Source: Pseudomonas inefficax
Lineage (GTDB): Bacteria; Pseudomonadota; Gammaproteobacteria; Pseudomonadales; Pseudomonadaceae
Length of the DNA stretch: 64,000 nucleotides
Assembly (NCBI RefSeq): GCF_900277125.1
Contig: NZ_OPYN01000063.1
Span: forward strand, 1-64,000
Reading direction: 5' to 3'
The translations under genes and the position numbers were made by a program. Shown here in pieces: positions 1 to 8,269 of the stretch (within the stretch, counting starts at the first letter, position 1; every line of letters begins with the position of its first letter). The notes under the pieces were generated by a model. It ran no database searches and had not been told where the DNA came from. It saw only the letters and a list, made by a program, of their open reading frames with translations.

Positions 1-138
1 AGGCCATGAGCCGAACCCCGTCGGGCCCGAAAATGCTGATGAAACCAGCTCCCCAACCGAAGCGGGTTGCAGGGGAGTGGACGTCTCCGCGGGCGTAAAG
101 GTTCCCATCTGGGGCGGCATTTGGCCAGCGTTAATCAC
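1..138 (-). CDS. partial unrecognised ORF running off the left edge
   Basis: A minus-strand frame is open from about position 138 to the window edge. It begins with GTG (136-138) or the next codon ATT (133-135), a few bases after AAGGGC. The roughly 46 visible residues include DGNLYARG, TRFGWGAGFISIFGPDG and VRLMA. This is a balanced composition rich in G, F, D and N, unlike the proline- and arginine-rich antisense shadows here. About two thirds of third positions are G or C, lower than in the neighbouring core genes. I do not recognise the family. It could be the N-terminus of a real gene continuing to the left or a decayed remnant. It diverges from prfC, with a REP pair in the gap. Confidence 0.35.
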   Translation of the reverse strand, partial: MINAGQMPPQMGTFTPAETSTPLQPASVGELVSSAFSGPTGFGSWP

Positions 139-260
139 TGCCCTTGTGGAAATTTGACGAGAAAAAACAGTGGCTTGATGCGCTGTAGGCGTTGAAACAA
201 CTGCCCTGTGGCCATTTGTCGTGATAAAGCTTTTGCCTGTTGGATTTGTGGCGGCAGTGC

Positions 261-364
261 TGGCCCTATCGCCGGCAAGCCAGCTCCCACAGGTACCGCA
301 CAGGGCTTGGGTACCGTGGAGCTCTTTGTGGGAGCTGGCTTGCCGGCGATGAGGCCGGACCTGT
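261..364. repeat. REP inverted pair (BIME-like)
   Basis: Two REP arms face each other: TATCGCCGGCAAGCCAGCTC followed by CCACAGG on the left, and the mirrored arm around 327-350. The GCCGGC ends lie outside and the CCCACAG ends inside. The arm variant (GGCAAGCCAGCTCC) is found only here in the window. It occupies the gap between the left-edge ORF and prfC. Confidence 0.85.
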
Positions 365-384
365 AACCACTCAAGCAGCAGGTT

Positions 385-412
385 TTGGTCCCGGCCCAAC
401 TTCAGGTATGAT
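385..412 (+). promoter_or_regulatory. candidate sigma-70 promoter of prfC
   Basis: TATGAT (407-412) is a good -10 element. TTGGTC (385-390), 16 nt upstream, is only a fair -35. It lies between the REP pair and the prfC start, about 40 nt before the coding region. The rest of the 139-450 gap holds only the REP pair. Confidence 0.4.
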
Positions 413-450
413 ATCGCCCCTTTTTAATCCCCCAAGTCAGGCGATTTCCC

Positions 451-2034
451 ATGACCAACCAGGCCGCCGAAGTCGCGAAGCGCCGCACTTTCGCAATCAT
501 TTCCCACCCCGACGCCGGTAAGACCACCATCACCGAGAAGCTGTTGCTGATGGGCAAGGCCATTGCCGTCGCCGGTACCGTGAAGTCGCGCAAGTCCGAC
601 CGCCACGCCACCTCCGACTGGATGGAAATGGAGAAACAGCGCGGCATCTCCATCACCACCTCGGTGATGCAGTTCCCGTACCGCGAGCACATGATCAACC
701 TGCTCGACACCCCCGGCCACGAAGACTTCTCGGAAGACACCTACCGCACCCTGACCGCGGTGGACTCGGCGTTGATGGTGCTCGACGGCGGTAAAGGTGT
801 AGAGCCACGTACCATCGCCCTGATGGACGTGTGCCGCCTGCGCGACACGCCGATCGTCAGCTTCATCAACAAGCTCGACCGTGACATTCGCGACCCGATC
901 GAACTGCTGGACGAGATCGAAGCCGTGCTGAAGATCAAGGCCGCGCCGATCACCTGGCCGATCGGCTGCTACCGCGATTTCAAGGGCGTGTACCACCTGA
1001 CCGGTGACTACATCGTGGTGTACACCCCGGGCCACGGCCACGAGCGTACCGAAGCCAAGATCATCCAGAAGCTGGACTCGGACGAAGCCCGTGCCCACCT
1101 GGGCGACCAGTACGACTCGTTCGTCGAACAGCTGGAGCTGGTGCAGGGTGCCTGCCACGAGTTCAACCAGGATGAGTTCATCAACGGCCAGCTGACTCCG
1201 GTATTCTTCGGTACCGCGCTGGGCAACTTCGGTGTCGACCATGTGCTTGACGCCGTCGTCGACTGGGCGCCGCGCCCGCTGGGCCGTGTTGCCCACGAGC
1301 GCACCGTGGAGCCTGTGGAAGAGAAGTTCACCGGTTTCGTGTTCAAGATCCAGGCGAACATGGACCCGAAACACCGCGACCGCATCGCCTTCATGCGCAT
1401 CTGCTCGGGCAAGTACGAAAAGGGCATGAAGATGCGCCACGTGCGGATCAACAAGGACCTGCGTATCGGTGATGCGCTGACCTTCTTCTCCTCCGAGCGT
1501 GAGCAACTGGAAGAAGCCTATGCCGGCGACATCATCGGCCTGCACAACCACGGCACCATCCAGATCGGCGACACCTTCACCGAAGGCGAGGCGCTGGGCT
1601 TCACCGGTATCCCGCACTTCGCCCCGGAGCTGTTCCGCCGCGTGCGCCTGAAGGACCCGTTGAAATCCAAGCAGCTGCGCCAGGGCCTGCAACAGCTGGC
1701 CGAAGAAGGTGCTACCCAGGTGTTCTTCCCTGAACGCAGCAACGACATCATCCTTGGTGCAGTTGGTGTGCTGCAGTTCGACGTGGTCGCCAGCCGCCTG
1801 AAGGAAGAGTACAAGGTCGAGTGCGCCTACGAGCCGATCACTGTGTGGTCGGCCCGCTGGATCGGTTGTGACGACAAGAAGAAGCTCGAGGAATTCCAGA
1901 ACAAGGCCATGGAGAACCTGGCCATCGACGGTGGCGGGCACCTGACCTACCTGGCGCCGACCCGCGTCAACCTGTCGCTGATGGAAGAGCGCTGGCCGGA
2001 CATCAAGTTCCGCGCTACCCGCGAGCATCACTGA
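451..2034 (+). CDS. prfC: peptide chain release factor 3
   Basis: RF3 is a cytoplasmic GTPase that strips RF1 or RF2 from the ribosome after peptide release. The 527-residue product has the family's usual length. Its G-domain motifs are in order: P-loop SHPDAGKTT (residues 18-26), the switch II motif DTPGH (86-90) and NKLD (140-143), followed by EF-Tu-like and RF3 C-terminal domains. The start ATG follows a weak AGGCG ribosome site. It is monocistronic, with REP pairs on both sides. Codon use and length look normal. Confidence 0.98.
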   Translation: MTNQAAEVAKRRTFAIISHPDAGKTTITEKLLLMGKAIAVAGTVKSRKSDRHATSDWMEMEKQRGISITTSVMQFPYREHMINLLDTPGHEDFSEDTYRTLTAVDSALMVLDGGKGVEPRTIALMDVCRLRDTPIVSFINKLDRDIRDPIELLDEIEAVLKIKAAPITWPIGCYRDFKGVYHLTGDYIVVYTPGHGHERTEAKIIQKLDSDEARAHLGDQYDSFVEQLELVQGACHEFNQDEFINGQLTPVFFGTALGNFGVDHVLDAVVDWAPRPLGRVAHERTVEPVEEKFTGFVFKIQANMDPKHRDRIAFMRICSGKYEKGMKMRHVRINKDLRIGDALTFFSSEREQLEEAYAGDIIGLHNHGTIQIGDTFTEGEALGFTGIPHFAPELFRRVRLKDPLKSKQLRQGLQQLAEEGATQVFFPERSNDIILGAVGVLQFDVVASRLKEEYKVECAYEPITVWSARWIGCDDKKKLEEFQNKAMENLAIDGGGHLTYLAPTRVNLSLMEERWPDIKFRATREHH

Positions 2035-2044
2035 TCGCAGAATT

Positions 2045-2161
2045 GGGGCTGCTTTGCAGCCCTTCGCGGGCGCGCCCGCTCCCACAGGGAATCACAACAC
2101 CTGAAGGTTGCGCGATCCTTGTGGGAGCGGGCGTGCCCGCGAAGGGCCGCAAAGCGGCCCC
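2045..2161. repeat. REP inverted pair between convergent genes
   Basis: The arms TTCGCGGGCGCGCCCGCTCC and their mirror flank a 30-nt spacer. Outer bases GGGGCTGCTTTGCAGCCC and GGCCGCAAAGCGGCCCC form further short hairpins. The element sits between the converging ends of prfC and the polyamine-binding protein gene, where it could act as a bidirectional terminator or mRNA stabiliser. Confidence 0.9.
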
Positions 2162-2164
2162 GAT

Positions 2165-3244
2165 TCAATTTCCTGCCTTGATACTGGTCCAGATCCGTGT
2201 GCGGATGCGGTCGATCTTGGCCGGCATTGCCTCCAGCGCATACAGCTTGCCCATCACTTCCTCGCTCGGGTAAATCATCGAGTTGCCCTTCATCGCCGGG
2301 TCAACCAGCGTGTCCGCCTTCAGGTTGCCGTTTGCGTACTGCACATGGTTGCTGATATTGGCCATCACCTCCGGCTGCAGCAGGTAGTTCATGTAGGCAT
2401 ACCCGGCCTTCTCGTCCGGTGCATCGGCCGGCATCGCCACCATGTCGAACCACATTGGCGCACCTTCCTTCGGGATCGAATACCCCACCTTCACCCCGTT
2501 GTTCGCTTCTTCGGCACGATTCTTCGCCTGCAACACATCCCCGGAGAAACCCACCACCACGCAGATATCGCCGTTGGCCAGATCGCCGGTGTACTTCGAT
2601 GAGTGGAAGTAGCTGATGTATGGCCGCACCTGCATCAGCAACGCCTTGGCCTTGTCGTAGTCCGCCGGGTTCTGGCTGTGGTGCGGCAGGCCCAGGTAGT
2701 GCAGGGCGATCGGCAACAGTTCGGGACCGTTGTCCAGCACGGCGACGCCGCAGCTTTTCAGCTTGCTCATGTACTCAGGCTTGAAGATCAGGTCCCACGA
2801 GTCCAGCGGCGCGCTGTCGCCGAGCACCGCCTTGACCTTGTCGACGTTGTAGCCGATGCCGGTGCTGCCCCACAGGTACGGGAAGCCGTAATGGTTGCCC
2901 GGGTCGTTCACCTCCAGCGCCTTGAGCAGCACCGGGTTGAGGTTGTGCCAGTTGGGCAGCTGCGATCTGTCCAGGCGTTTGAGGGCCTTGCCCTGTATTT
3001 GCCGGGCCATGAAATGGTTGGACGGAAACACCACGTCGTAGCCGGAGTTGCCGGTCATCAGCTTGCCGTCGAGGGTTTCGTTGCTGTCGTAAACGTCGTA
3101 GGTGGGCACGATACCGCTGGCTTGCTGGAAGTTCTTCAGTGTGTCTGGGGCAACGTAGCTGGACCAGTTGTAGATCTTCACCGTTTCGGCGGCGCCGGCC
3201 ACGCTGGCGGCCAACATCAGGGGGGCGAGAAGGAGCGTGCGCAT
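2165..3244 (-). CDS. periplasmic polyamine-binding protein (PotF/SpuD-like)
   Basis: This 359-residue exported protein starts with a clear signal peptide (MRTLLLAPLMLAASVAGAA, cleaved before ETVKIYNWSSYV). The mature N-terminus VKIYNWSSYVAPDTL is typical of the PotD/PotF group of ABC solute-binding proteins for putrescine and spermidine. Later segments such as YGFPYLWGSTGIGYN and PDAPDEKAGYAYMNYLLQPEV also fit. No ABC ATPase or permease genes adjoin it. It is the last gene of a minus-strand set with a cupin, an FAD amine oxidoreductase and an AraC-type regulator. It may feed a transporter encoded elsewhere or act in sensing. The family call is firm; the exact ligand is inferred. Confidence 0.9.
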   Translation of the reverse strand: MRTLLLAPLMLAASVAGAAETVKIYNWSSYVAPDTLKNFQQASGIVPTYDVYDSNETLDGKLMTGNSGYDVVFPSNHFMARQIQGKALKRLDRSQLPNWHNLNPVLLKALEVNDPGNHYGFPYLWGSTGIGYNVDKVKAVLGDSAPLDSWDLIFKPEYMSKLKSCGVAVLDNGPELLPIALHYLGLPHHSQNPADYDKAKALLMQVRPYISYFHSSKYTGDLANGDICVVVGFSGDVLQAKNRAEEANNGVKVGYSIPKEGAPMWFDMVAMPADAPDEKAGYAYMNYLLQPEVMANISNHVQYANGNLKADTLVDPAMKGNSMIYPSEEVMGKLYALEAMPAKIDRIRTRIWTSIKAGN

Positions 3245-3296
3245 GTCGGGGTTACCTTGCTTTGTCTGTTGTTATCGAAGGCAGGCGATCAGCGGA

Positions 3297-3638
3297 TCAG
3301 AAAATAAGGACGTAGGTCTTGCGCACGGTTTCCTGGATATCCCAGGTGCCGGTGCTGTTGGCCGGTAGCATCAGTGCGTCTCCGGCTTCTATTGACAGGG
3401 GCTCGCCACCGTCTGGGGTGAAGGTGCAGCGCCCCTTGATGAAATGGCAGAACTCCTGCTGCACGATCTGCCGCCGCCAGCGCCCGGGGGTGCACTCCCA
3501 GATGCCGGTTTCGACGCCGTCGCTGCGCTCCACGCAGGTGACCGAGGTCATCGCCACGGGCTCGCAGAGTGGTACCGCAACGGGGTTAGAGCTATCGAGC
3601 ACGGCGTTGTCGGTGTTCTTGAAATGGGTGATGCTCAT
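3297..3638 (-). CDS. small cupin (DUF861-type)
   Basis: The 113-residue cytoplasmic protein has a single cupin barrel: EFCHFIKGRCTFTPDGGEP then IEAGDALMLPANSTGTWDI. This resembles the cupin_3/DUF861 group related to ureidoglycolate hydrolase-like enzymes. A much longer frame runs upstream through the oxidoreductase gene, but the conserved part starts at the ATG used here, which has AGGAT 9-10 nt before it. It lies between the amine oxidoreductase and the binding-protein gene, so it was probably co-opted for polyamine or amine metabolism. Its reaction is unknown. Confidence 0.85.
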   Translation of the reverse strand: MSITHFKNTDNAVLDSSNPVAVPLCEPVAMTSVTCVERSDGVETGIWECTPGRWRRQIVQQEFCHFIKGRCTFTPDGGEPLSIEAGDALMLPANSTGTWDIQETVRKTYVLIF

Positions 3639-3670
3639 GACCGGTAAATCCTGTGTCGGGGAAAGGGAAG

Positions 3671-5077
3671 TCAGTGCATGAAGCCTTCCATGAAGTCTGC
3701 AAGATTGCTGGCAAGGCGCCGCCTCCAAGGTGCACTTGCGGGGTTGGCGAGGGTCCGGTCCTCGTGGACGAAGCTCTGGATGATTGCGTTGTAGCCCAGC
3801 CAGCGGCAGGGCTCGGGTGGCCAGCTGGCCAGGCTTGAAAGCGGGCGGTTGTCGAGCACCCAGGGTTGCGCGGTCAGTTCGTTGTGCTGGTTGAGGATCA
3901 GCGCTGCCAGGGTGCGCCCGCCCAGGTTGGTGGCGCCGACGCCTTCGCCGCCGTAACCGCCCGCCAGGGCGATACCGCGTTGACGGTCGCAGAGCATGTG
4001 TGGGCGGAAGCGCCGCGCCATGCCCAGGTTGCCGCCCCAGGAATGGGTGATACGCACGTGCTTCAGCTGCGGGAACAGTTCGCTGAACAGGTAGCGGCGC
4101 AGCTCGATTTCCTGTTCGTCGAGGTTGAAGTTTTCGCGCAGGCGGCCACCGAAGCGGTAGCCACCACGGGCGCCGAATACCAGGCGGTTGTCGGCGGTAC
4201 GCTGGCCGTAGGTGACCTGGCGGCTGCTTTCGCTGAACGCCTGGCCCTGGTTCAGGCCGATCTGGTCCCAGGTAGCCTCTGGCAGTGGTTCGGTGGCCAC
4301 CAGCAGGCTCTGGACCGGCAGCTGATGTTTGCCCAATGGTGGCAGACTGGCGGCGTAGCCCTCCACGGCGGGTACCATCCATTGGCAACGGATGCGCGCC
4401 AACGGCGTACGCACCTCACCCGGCTGCCAGTCGATGGCTGGGGTGTTTTCGTAGATGGGTATGCCCAGCGCTTCTACAGCCCGGGCCAGGCCACGCGCCA
4501 GCTTGGCGGGTTGGATGGTCGCGGTGTGCGGGCTGTAGATGGCGCCATAGGCGTTGCTGACTCGCAGTTGCGCGTCCAGCTGCTCGGGGCGTAGCCAGCG
4601 GTAGTCGTCCTCGGTCATGCCCTGACGGTAAAGGTCGTCGAGGTAGGCGCGCAGGCTGCGCTCCTGTTCCGGGTAACGCGCGGCGCAGTACAGCACGCCG
4701 CCTTTGCGGTAGTCGCAGTCGATGCCTTCGCGTTGCAGCACGCTGTGCACTTCATCGGGTATGCCGTGCAGCAGGTCGATGCTGGCACGGCGTTGCTGCG
4801 GCGACAGGGTGGCCAACAGGCGGTCTTCGCCGAGCAGGTTGCCCATCAGCCAGCCGCCGTTGCGCCCTGAGGCACCAAAGCCGGCGATATTGGCGTCGAT
4901 CACGGCGATGTTCAGCTGCGGCGCCTGGCGCTTGAGGTAGTAGGCAGTCCACAAACCGGTATAGCCAGCGCCGATGATGCACACATCCGCTACCAGGTCT
5001 TCACGCAGGGCCGGGCGGGCGCACAGTGGCTCGTCGAGCTGGTCCATCCACAGGCTGAGCGTGCGCAGGGGTTGCAT
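3671..5077 (-). CDS. FAD-dependent amine oxidoreductase (DAO family, PuuB-like)
   Basis: This is a 468-residue flavoenzyme. The Rossmann dinucleotide motif ADVCIIGAGYTGLWTAYYLK lies near residues 30-49 and is followed by the FAD-binding SGRNGGW. Near the C-terminus GGYGGEGVGATNLGGRTLA forms the second FAD contact. The architecture matches gamma-glutamylputrescine oxidase (PuuB) and related D-amino-acid oxidase-fold enzymes that oxidise amines with release of peroxide. The ATG at 5077 was chosen because TGGAG lies 8 nt upstream; a TTG at 5101 would add eight residues. The downstream cupin and polyamine-binding protein support a polyamine substrate, which remains an inference. Confidence 0.88.
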   Translation of the reverse strand: MQPLRTLSLWMDQLDEPLCARPALREDLVADVCIIGAGYTGLWTAYYLKRQAPQLNIAVIDANIAGFGASGRNGGWLMGNLLGEDRLLATLSPQQRRASIDLLHGIPDEVHSVLQREGIDCDYRKGGVLYCAARYPEQERSLRAYLDDLYRQGMTEDDYRWLRPEQLDAQLRVSNAYGAIYSPHTATIQPAKLARGLARAVEALGIPIYENTPAIDWQPGEVRTPLARIRCQWMVPAVEGYAASLPPLGKHQLPVQSLLVATEPLPEATWDQIGLNQGQAFSESSRQVTYGQRTADNRLVFGARGGYRFGGRLRENFNLDEQEIELRRYLFSELFPQLKHVRITHSWGGNLGMARRFRPHMLCDRQRGIALAGGYGGEGVGATNLGGRTLAALILNQHNELTAQPWVLDNRPLSSLASWPPEPCRWLGYNAIIQSFVHEDRTLANPASAPWRRRLASNLADFMEGFMH

Positions 5078-5141
5078 CGGGTTCGGCTCCACATCCGTCA
5101 AGGTCTGTGGGCGATCCTAGTGGTGTCGGCAGGCGGCTGTC

Positions 5142-5951
5142 CTACGTGCGTGCACGCAGGGAAATTTGCTTCAGGTACGCCTTGGGCGTGAGCCCGGTAT
5201 GTTCGCGGAAGCACTTGTAGAACGCCGACAGCGAGTTGAAACCGGCATTGAACGCCAGCTCATCGATCGTGGCTTCGACGCTGTCGTCATCGAGGCTGGT
5301 CATCAGGTGCTGAAGGCGGGCCTGGTTGACGTAGCGGTAAAAGCTCTGCCCGAGCACCTGGTTGAGCAGGTAGGAGATCTGGTTGCGGCTGTAGCCGCTG
5401 GCGTCGGCCACCTGCTGCAGGTCCAGCTCCGGGTCCAGGTAGGGGCGCTGGCGCTGGAAGTAGTGTTCCAGGTCCTGGGCCATGGTCGACAGCTGCCGGG
5501 GTGACAGGCCCAGGCGGCTGGTCGCCGGGCGCGGGCCACTGCTGGCATGGCCACTGCCGTTCTGGCGCACCAGTGTGGCGTATTCGTTGACCCGCCAGAT
5601 CAGGCCGTCCTTGACGGTGATCGCCTCACTGGACTGGAACGCCACCAGGCCATCGCCGCCCTGCACCGTGACCTGGTACTGGATGAACGCGGTACAGCCA
5701 TCGACGCGGATGCGGTCGCTGTGGACGATATCTTCGCCGGCTTCATGGGGCAGGCAGGCGCGCACGTAGTCACGCAGTTCCTGGTAGCCGAGCACGCGGT
5801 TTTGAAAGAAGTCGTGGTACTGGATGTCGGGGTGGTAGAGCGCAATGACGCCGTCGAGGTCGCGGTGCTTCCAGCACAGGTGGTAGCGCAGCACGGTGTC
5901 GGCGGTGAGCGGAGACTGCTCGGGGCCGTCGGGGAGGGTGGTGGCGGTCAT
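5142..5951 (-). CDS. AraC-family regulator with NTF2/SnoaL-like N-terminus
   Basis: The 269-residue protein has an unusual order for AraC regulators. An N-terminal SnoaL/NTF2-like domain (about residues 15-130, with LRYHLCWKHRDLDGVIALYH and DIQYHDFFQNRVLGY) precedes a C-terminal AraC/XylS double helix-turn-helix with AFNAGFNSLSAFYKCFREHTG and LTPKAYLKQ. The N-terminal fold probably binds a small ligand. The ATG at 5951 is preferred over an in-frame GTG 60 nt upstream, which has no ribosome site. It stands just upstream of the amine oxidoreductase on the same strand and probably controls that set. Confidence 0.88.
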   Translation of the reverse strand: MTATTLPDGPEQSPLTADTVLRYHLCWKHRDLDGVIALYHPDIQYHDFFQNRVLGYQELRDYVRACLPHEAGEDIVHSDRIRVDGCTAFIQYQVTVQGGDGLVAFQSSEAITVKDGLIWRVNEYATLVRQNGSGHASSGPRPATSRLGLSPRQLSTMAQDLEHYFQRQRPYLDPELDLQQVADASGYSRNQISYLLNQVLGQSFYRYVNQARLQHLMTSLDDDSVEATIDELAFNAGFNSLSAFYKCFREHTGLTPKAYLKQISLRART

Positions 5952-6125
5952 GCGCCTGATAGTGCATTGCAGAACACCCAGCTGCAAGGGTGCGGATCCG
6001 GCATATTGCACGGTTTTGCCAAGCGGCTTGGGAAGTAAGCCGTTGATTCATATGGAAGTAATTTTTTGATACCAATGGCATGGCGAGTGCACCGGTCTGT
6101 TCAACATCAAACAAGGAGAAAGGCC

Positions 6126-6200
6126 ATGCGCTCGATACTGCTCTGGATGATTGGGGTGCCGATTCCGGTGATTATCCTGATCTGGTTCTTCATGCATTGA
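6126..6200 (+). CDS. 24-residue hydrophobic membrane peptide
   Basis: A tiny frame starts at an ATG preceded by AAGGAGAAAGGCC, one of the strongest ribosome sites in the window. It encodes 24 residues beginning MRSILLWMIGVPIPVI and ending WFFMH. There is one predicted transmembrane helix with a positive residue at the N-terminus and a GVPIPV kink. It is divergent from the AraC-type regulator and is followed at once by a REP pair. I recognise no named family. The near-perfect ribosome site and clean membrane helix argue for a real protein; conservation across Pseudomonas would settle it. Confidence 0.7.
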   Translation: MRSILLWMIGVPIPVIILIWFFMH

Positions 6201-6206
6201 GATTTT

Positions 6207-6309
6207 TGGGGCCGCTTTGCGGCCCATCGCGACACAAGGCCGCTCCTACAGGAGATCGCGGTCCCTTGTAGGAGCGGCCTTGTGTCGCGATGGGCTGCAA
6301 AGCAGCCCC
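6207..6309. repeat. REP inverted pair downstream of dppF
   Basis: The arms ATCGCGACACAAGGCCGC and their mirror, each ending in TCCTACAG or CTTGTAGG, enclose an 18-nt spacer. Short GGGGCCGCTTTGCGGCCC and GGGCTGCAAAGCAGCCCC hairpins lie outside. It sits between the converging small peptide gene and dppF and follows the dppF stop by about 13 nt. Confidence 0.9.
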
Positions 6310-6322
6310 GGCTATCCAGAGG

Positions 6323-7291
6323 CTAGAGAAATTGCTCGGCATAGTGGCAAGCCACCTGCCGAGTACTCACCTGCCTGAGCGCCGGCACCTCCTTGGCACA
6401 CCGCTCGGTCGCATACGGGCAGCGCTTGTGAAACGCACACCCATCCGGCGGGTTCAGCGGGTTGGGCAACTCCCCGGCAATTCGAATCTTCGGCTTCAGC
6501 GGATCAGGATGAATCGCCGGTGTCGCCGATAACAGCGCCTGGGTGTACGGGTGCAGCGGCTTCTCGTAGATGTCCTCTTTCGGCCCCATTTCCGCCGGCC
6601 GCCCCAAGTACATCACCAGCACCTGATCGGCCACATGCCGCACCACTGCCAGGTTGTGCGAGATGAACACATAAGCCGTGTTGAACTCCTTCTGCAAATC
6701 CATGAACAGGTTCAACACCTGGGCCTGGATCGACACGTCCAGCGCCGAGGTCGGCTCGTCCGCCACCAGCACCTTGGGTTGCAGCATCATCGCCCGGGCC
6801 AGTGCGATACGCTGGCGCTGGCCACCGGAGAACATGTGCGGGTAGCGCTGGTAATGCTCGGGGCGCAGGCCGACCTGTTCCATCATCTTCTGCACCTTTT
6901 CACGCCGCTCGGCCTTGCTCAGCGAGGTGTTTATCAGCAGCGGCTCGGCCAGCTGGTCACCAATCTTCTGCCGTGGGTTGAGCGAGGCGTAGGGGCTCTG
7001 GAACACCATCTGCACGTCGCGGCGCAGTTGCTTGCGCTCGCTCTTGCTGGCGCCTTTCACTTCGGTACCGGCAATTTGCAGCGAGCCCGACGACGGTTCT
7101 TCGATCAGGGTCAGGGCGCGGGCCAGGGTCGACTTGCCGCAGCCGGACTCGCCGACCACGGCCAGGGTCTTGCCGGCCTCCAGTTCGAACGACACGCCAT
7201 TCAGCGCGCGGACCAGGGCGTGGCCCTTGAACAGCCCGCGGGAGACTTCGTAATGCCGGGTCAGCTCCCGGGCGGATAGAACGACGGCCAT
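6323..7291 (-). CDS. dppF: dipeptide ABC transporter ATP-binding protein DppF
   Basis: This is one of two cytoplasmic ATPases driving dipeptide import. The 322-residue protein has Walker A GESGCGKST (47-55), the signature FSGGQRQRIALARAM, Walker B VLVADEPTSALD and the oligopeptide-transporter C-terminal domain with GCAFHKRCPYA, which resembles the cysteine motif that binds an Fe-S cluster in DppD/DppF relatives. The frame is open further upstream, but the conserved N-terminus starts at the ATG used. That ATG overlaps the dppD stop by one base (TGATG), which shows translational coupling. Confidence 0.95.
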   Translation of the reverse strand: MAVVLSARELTRHYEVSRGLFKGHALVRALNGVSFELEAGKTLAVVGESGCGKSTLARALTLIEEPSSGSLQIAGTEVKGASKSERKQLRRDVQMVFQSPYASLNPRQKIGDQLAEPLLINTSLSKAERREKVQKMMEQVGLRPEHYQRYPHMFSGGQRQRIALARAMMLQPKVLVADEPTSALDVSIQAQVLNLFMDLQKEFNTAYVFISHNLAVVRHVADQVLVMYLGRPAEMGPKEDIYEKPLHPYTQALLSATPAIHPDPLKPKIRIAGELPNPLNPPDGCAFHKRCPYATERCAKEVPALRQVSTRQVACHYAEQFL

Positions 7292-8259
7292 CACGCCACC
7301 TCCTGGTTCAGCGGGTAGAAGCAACGCACCAGGCCATGGGCCTGGGGATCGAGGGGCGGGCGCTGGCGCCGGCAGTTGTCCTGCACGTACGGGCAGCGCG
7401 GTGACAGCAGGCAACCCACGGGGCGGTCGTAGCGGCCGGGGACGATGCCGGGCAGGGTGGCCAGGCGTTCGGCACCGATGCTGTGCTCGGGAATGGCCGC
7501 CAGCAACGCTTCGCTGTAGGGGTGGGCGGGCACGTCGAACAGCTCAGGCACCTGGCCCACTTCCACGGCTTGGCCAGCGTACATCACGCACACGCGTTTG
7601 GCGGTTTCGGCGACCACGGCCAGGTCGTGGGTGATCAGGATGAGCGCCATGTTGCGCTCCTTCTGCAGGTTGACCAGCAACTCCATGATCTGCGCCTGGA
7701 TGGTCACGTCCAGCGCAGTGGTGGGTTCGTCGGCAATCAGCAGCTTGGGCTCGCCGGCAATCGCCATGGCAATCGCCACACGCTGGCTCATGCCGCCAGA
7801 GAGCTGGTGCGGGTAAGCGTCCAGGCGGCTTTCCGCAGCCGGAATCTCGACTTTCTTCAGCAGTTCCAGGGCACGCTGACGCGCAGCCTTGCCCTTCAGG
7901 CCCAGGTGCTGACGCAGCACTTCCTCGATCTGGTAGCCGACGGTGTAGCTGGGGTTGAGCGCGGTCATCGGGTCCTGGAAGACCATGGCGATGTCCTTGC
8001 CCACCACTTTGCGTCGCTGACGACCGCTGAGCTTGAGCATGTCGGTGCCATCGAAGGTGAGCGAGTCGGCGGTAATGCGCCCGGGCGCATCGATCAGGCC
8101 CATCAGGGCCATCATGGTCACGGACTTGCCCGAGCCGGATTCGCCGACGATGGCCAGGATCTCGCCGGCCTCCACCGTCAGGTCCAGGCCATCGACCACC
8201 GGTACCGCATTGGCGTCGCCGAAGCGCACGTTCAGGTTGTTGATCTGCAACAGTGACAT
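7291..8259 (-). CDS. dppD: dipeptide ABC transporter ATP-binding protein DppD
   Basis: This is the partner ATPase of DppF. Its 322 residues carry Walker A GESGSGKS (39-46), the signature [15 protein letters not shown], Walker [15 protein letters not shown] and a C-terminal oligopeptide domain with the Cys cluster [14 protein letters not shown]. The ATG at 8259 is chosen because GAGGAGAACGCC precedes it; an in-frame start 45 nt upstream lies inside dppC and lacks support. It lies 10 nt after dppC and overlaps dppF by one base. Confidence 0.95.
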   Translation of the reverse strand: MSLLQINNLNVRFGDANAVPVVDGLDLTVEAGEILAIVGESGSGKSVTMMALMGLIDAPGRITADSLTFDGTDMLKLSGRQRRKVVGKDIAMVFQDPMTALNPSYTVGYQIEEVLRQHLGLKGKAARQRALELLKKVEIPAAESRLDAYPHQLSGGMSQRVAIAMAIAGEPKLLIADEPTTALDVTIQAQIMELLVNLQKERNMALILITHDLAVVAETAKRVCVMYAGQAVEVGQVPELFDVPAHPYSEALLAAIPEHSIGAERLATLPGIVPGRYDRPVGCLLSPRCPYVQDNCRRQRPPLDPQAHGLVRCFYPLNQEVA

Positions 8260-8269
8260 GGCGTTCTCC

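Noticed and set aside
1..140. Structured RNA or cobalamin-type riboswitch at the left edge
   Set aside because: GCCGCC and GGGAA fragments look vaguely similar on the minus strand, but the conserved boxes are not in order and the stretch reads well as protein-coding.
135..374. 79-codon minus-strand frame with GLIAGKPAPT-like peptides
   Set aside because: Most of it is translated REP sequence; similar peptides (GAGLPAKRP, GSGFTREE) recur wherever REP pairs occur.
424..2085. 553-codon open frame antisense to prfC
   Set aside because: Its composition (many V, D, H, Q and L) is the usual shadow of a GC-rich gene, and it covers the whole of a confidently identified prfC.
3297..4388. 363-codon frame as a long version of the cupin gene
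   Set aside because: The upstream two thirds is Arg/Pro-rich shadow of the amine oxidoreductase; only the last 113 codons are protein-like and have a ribosome site.
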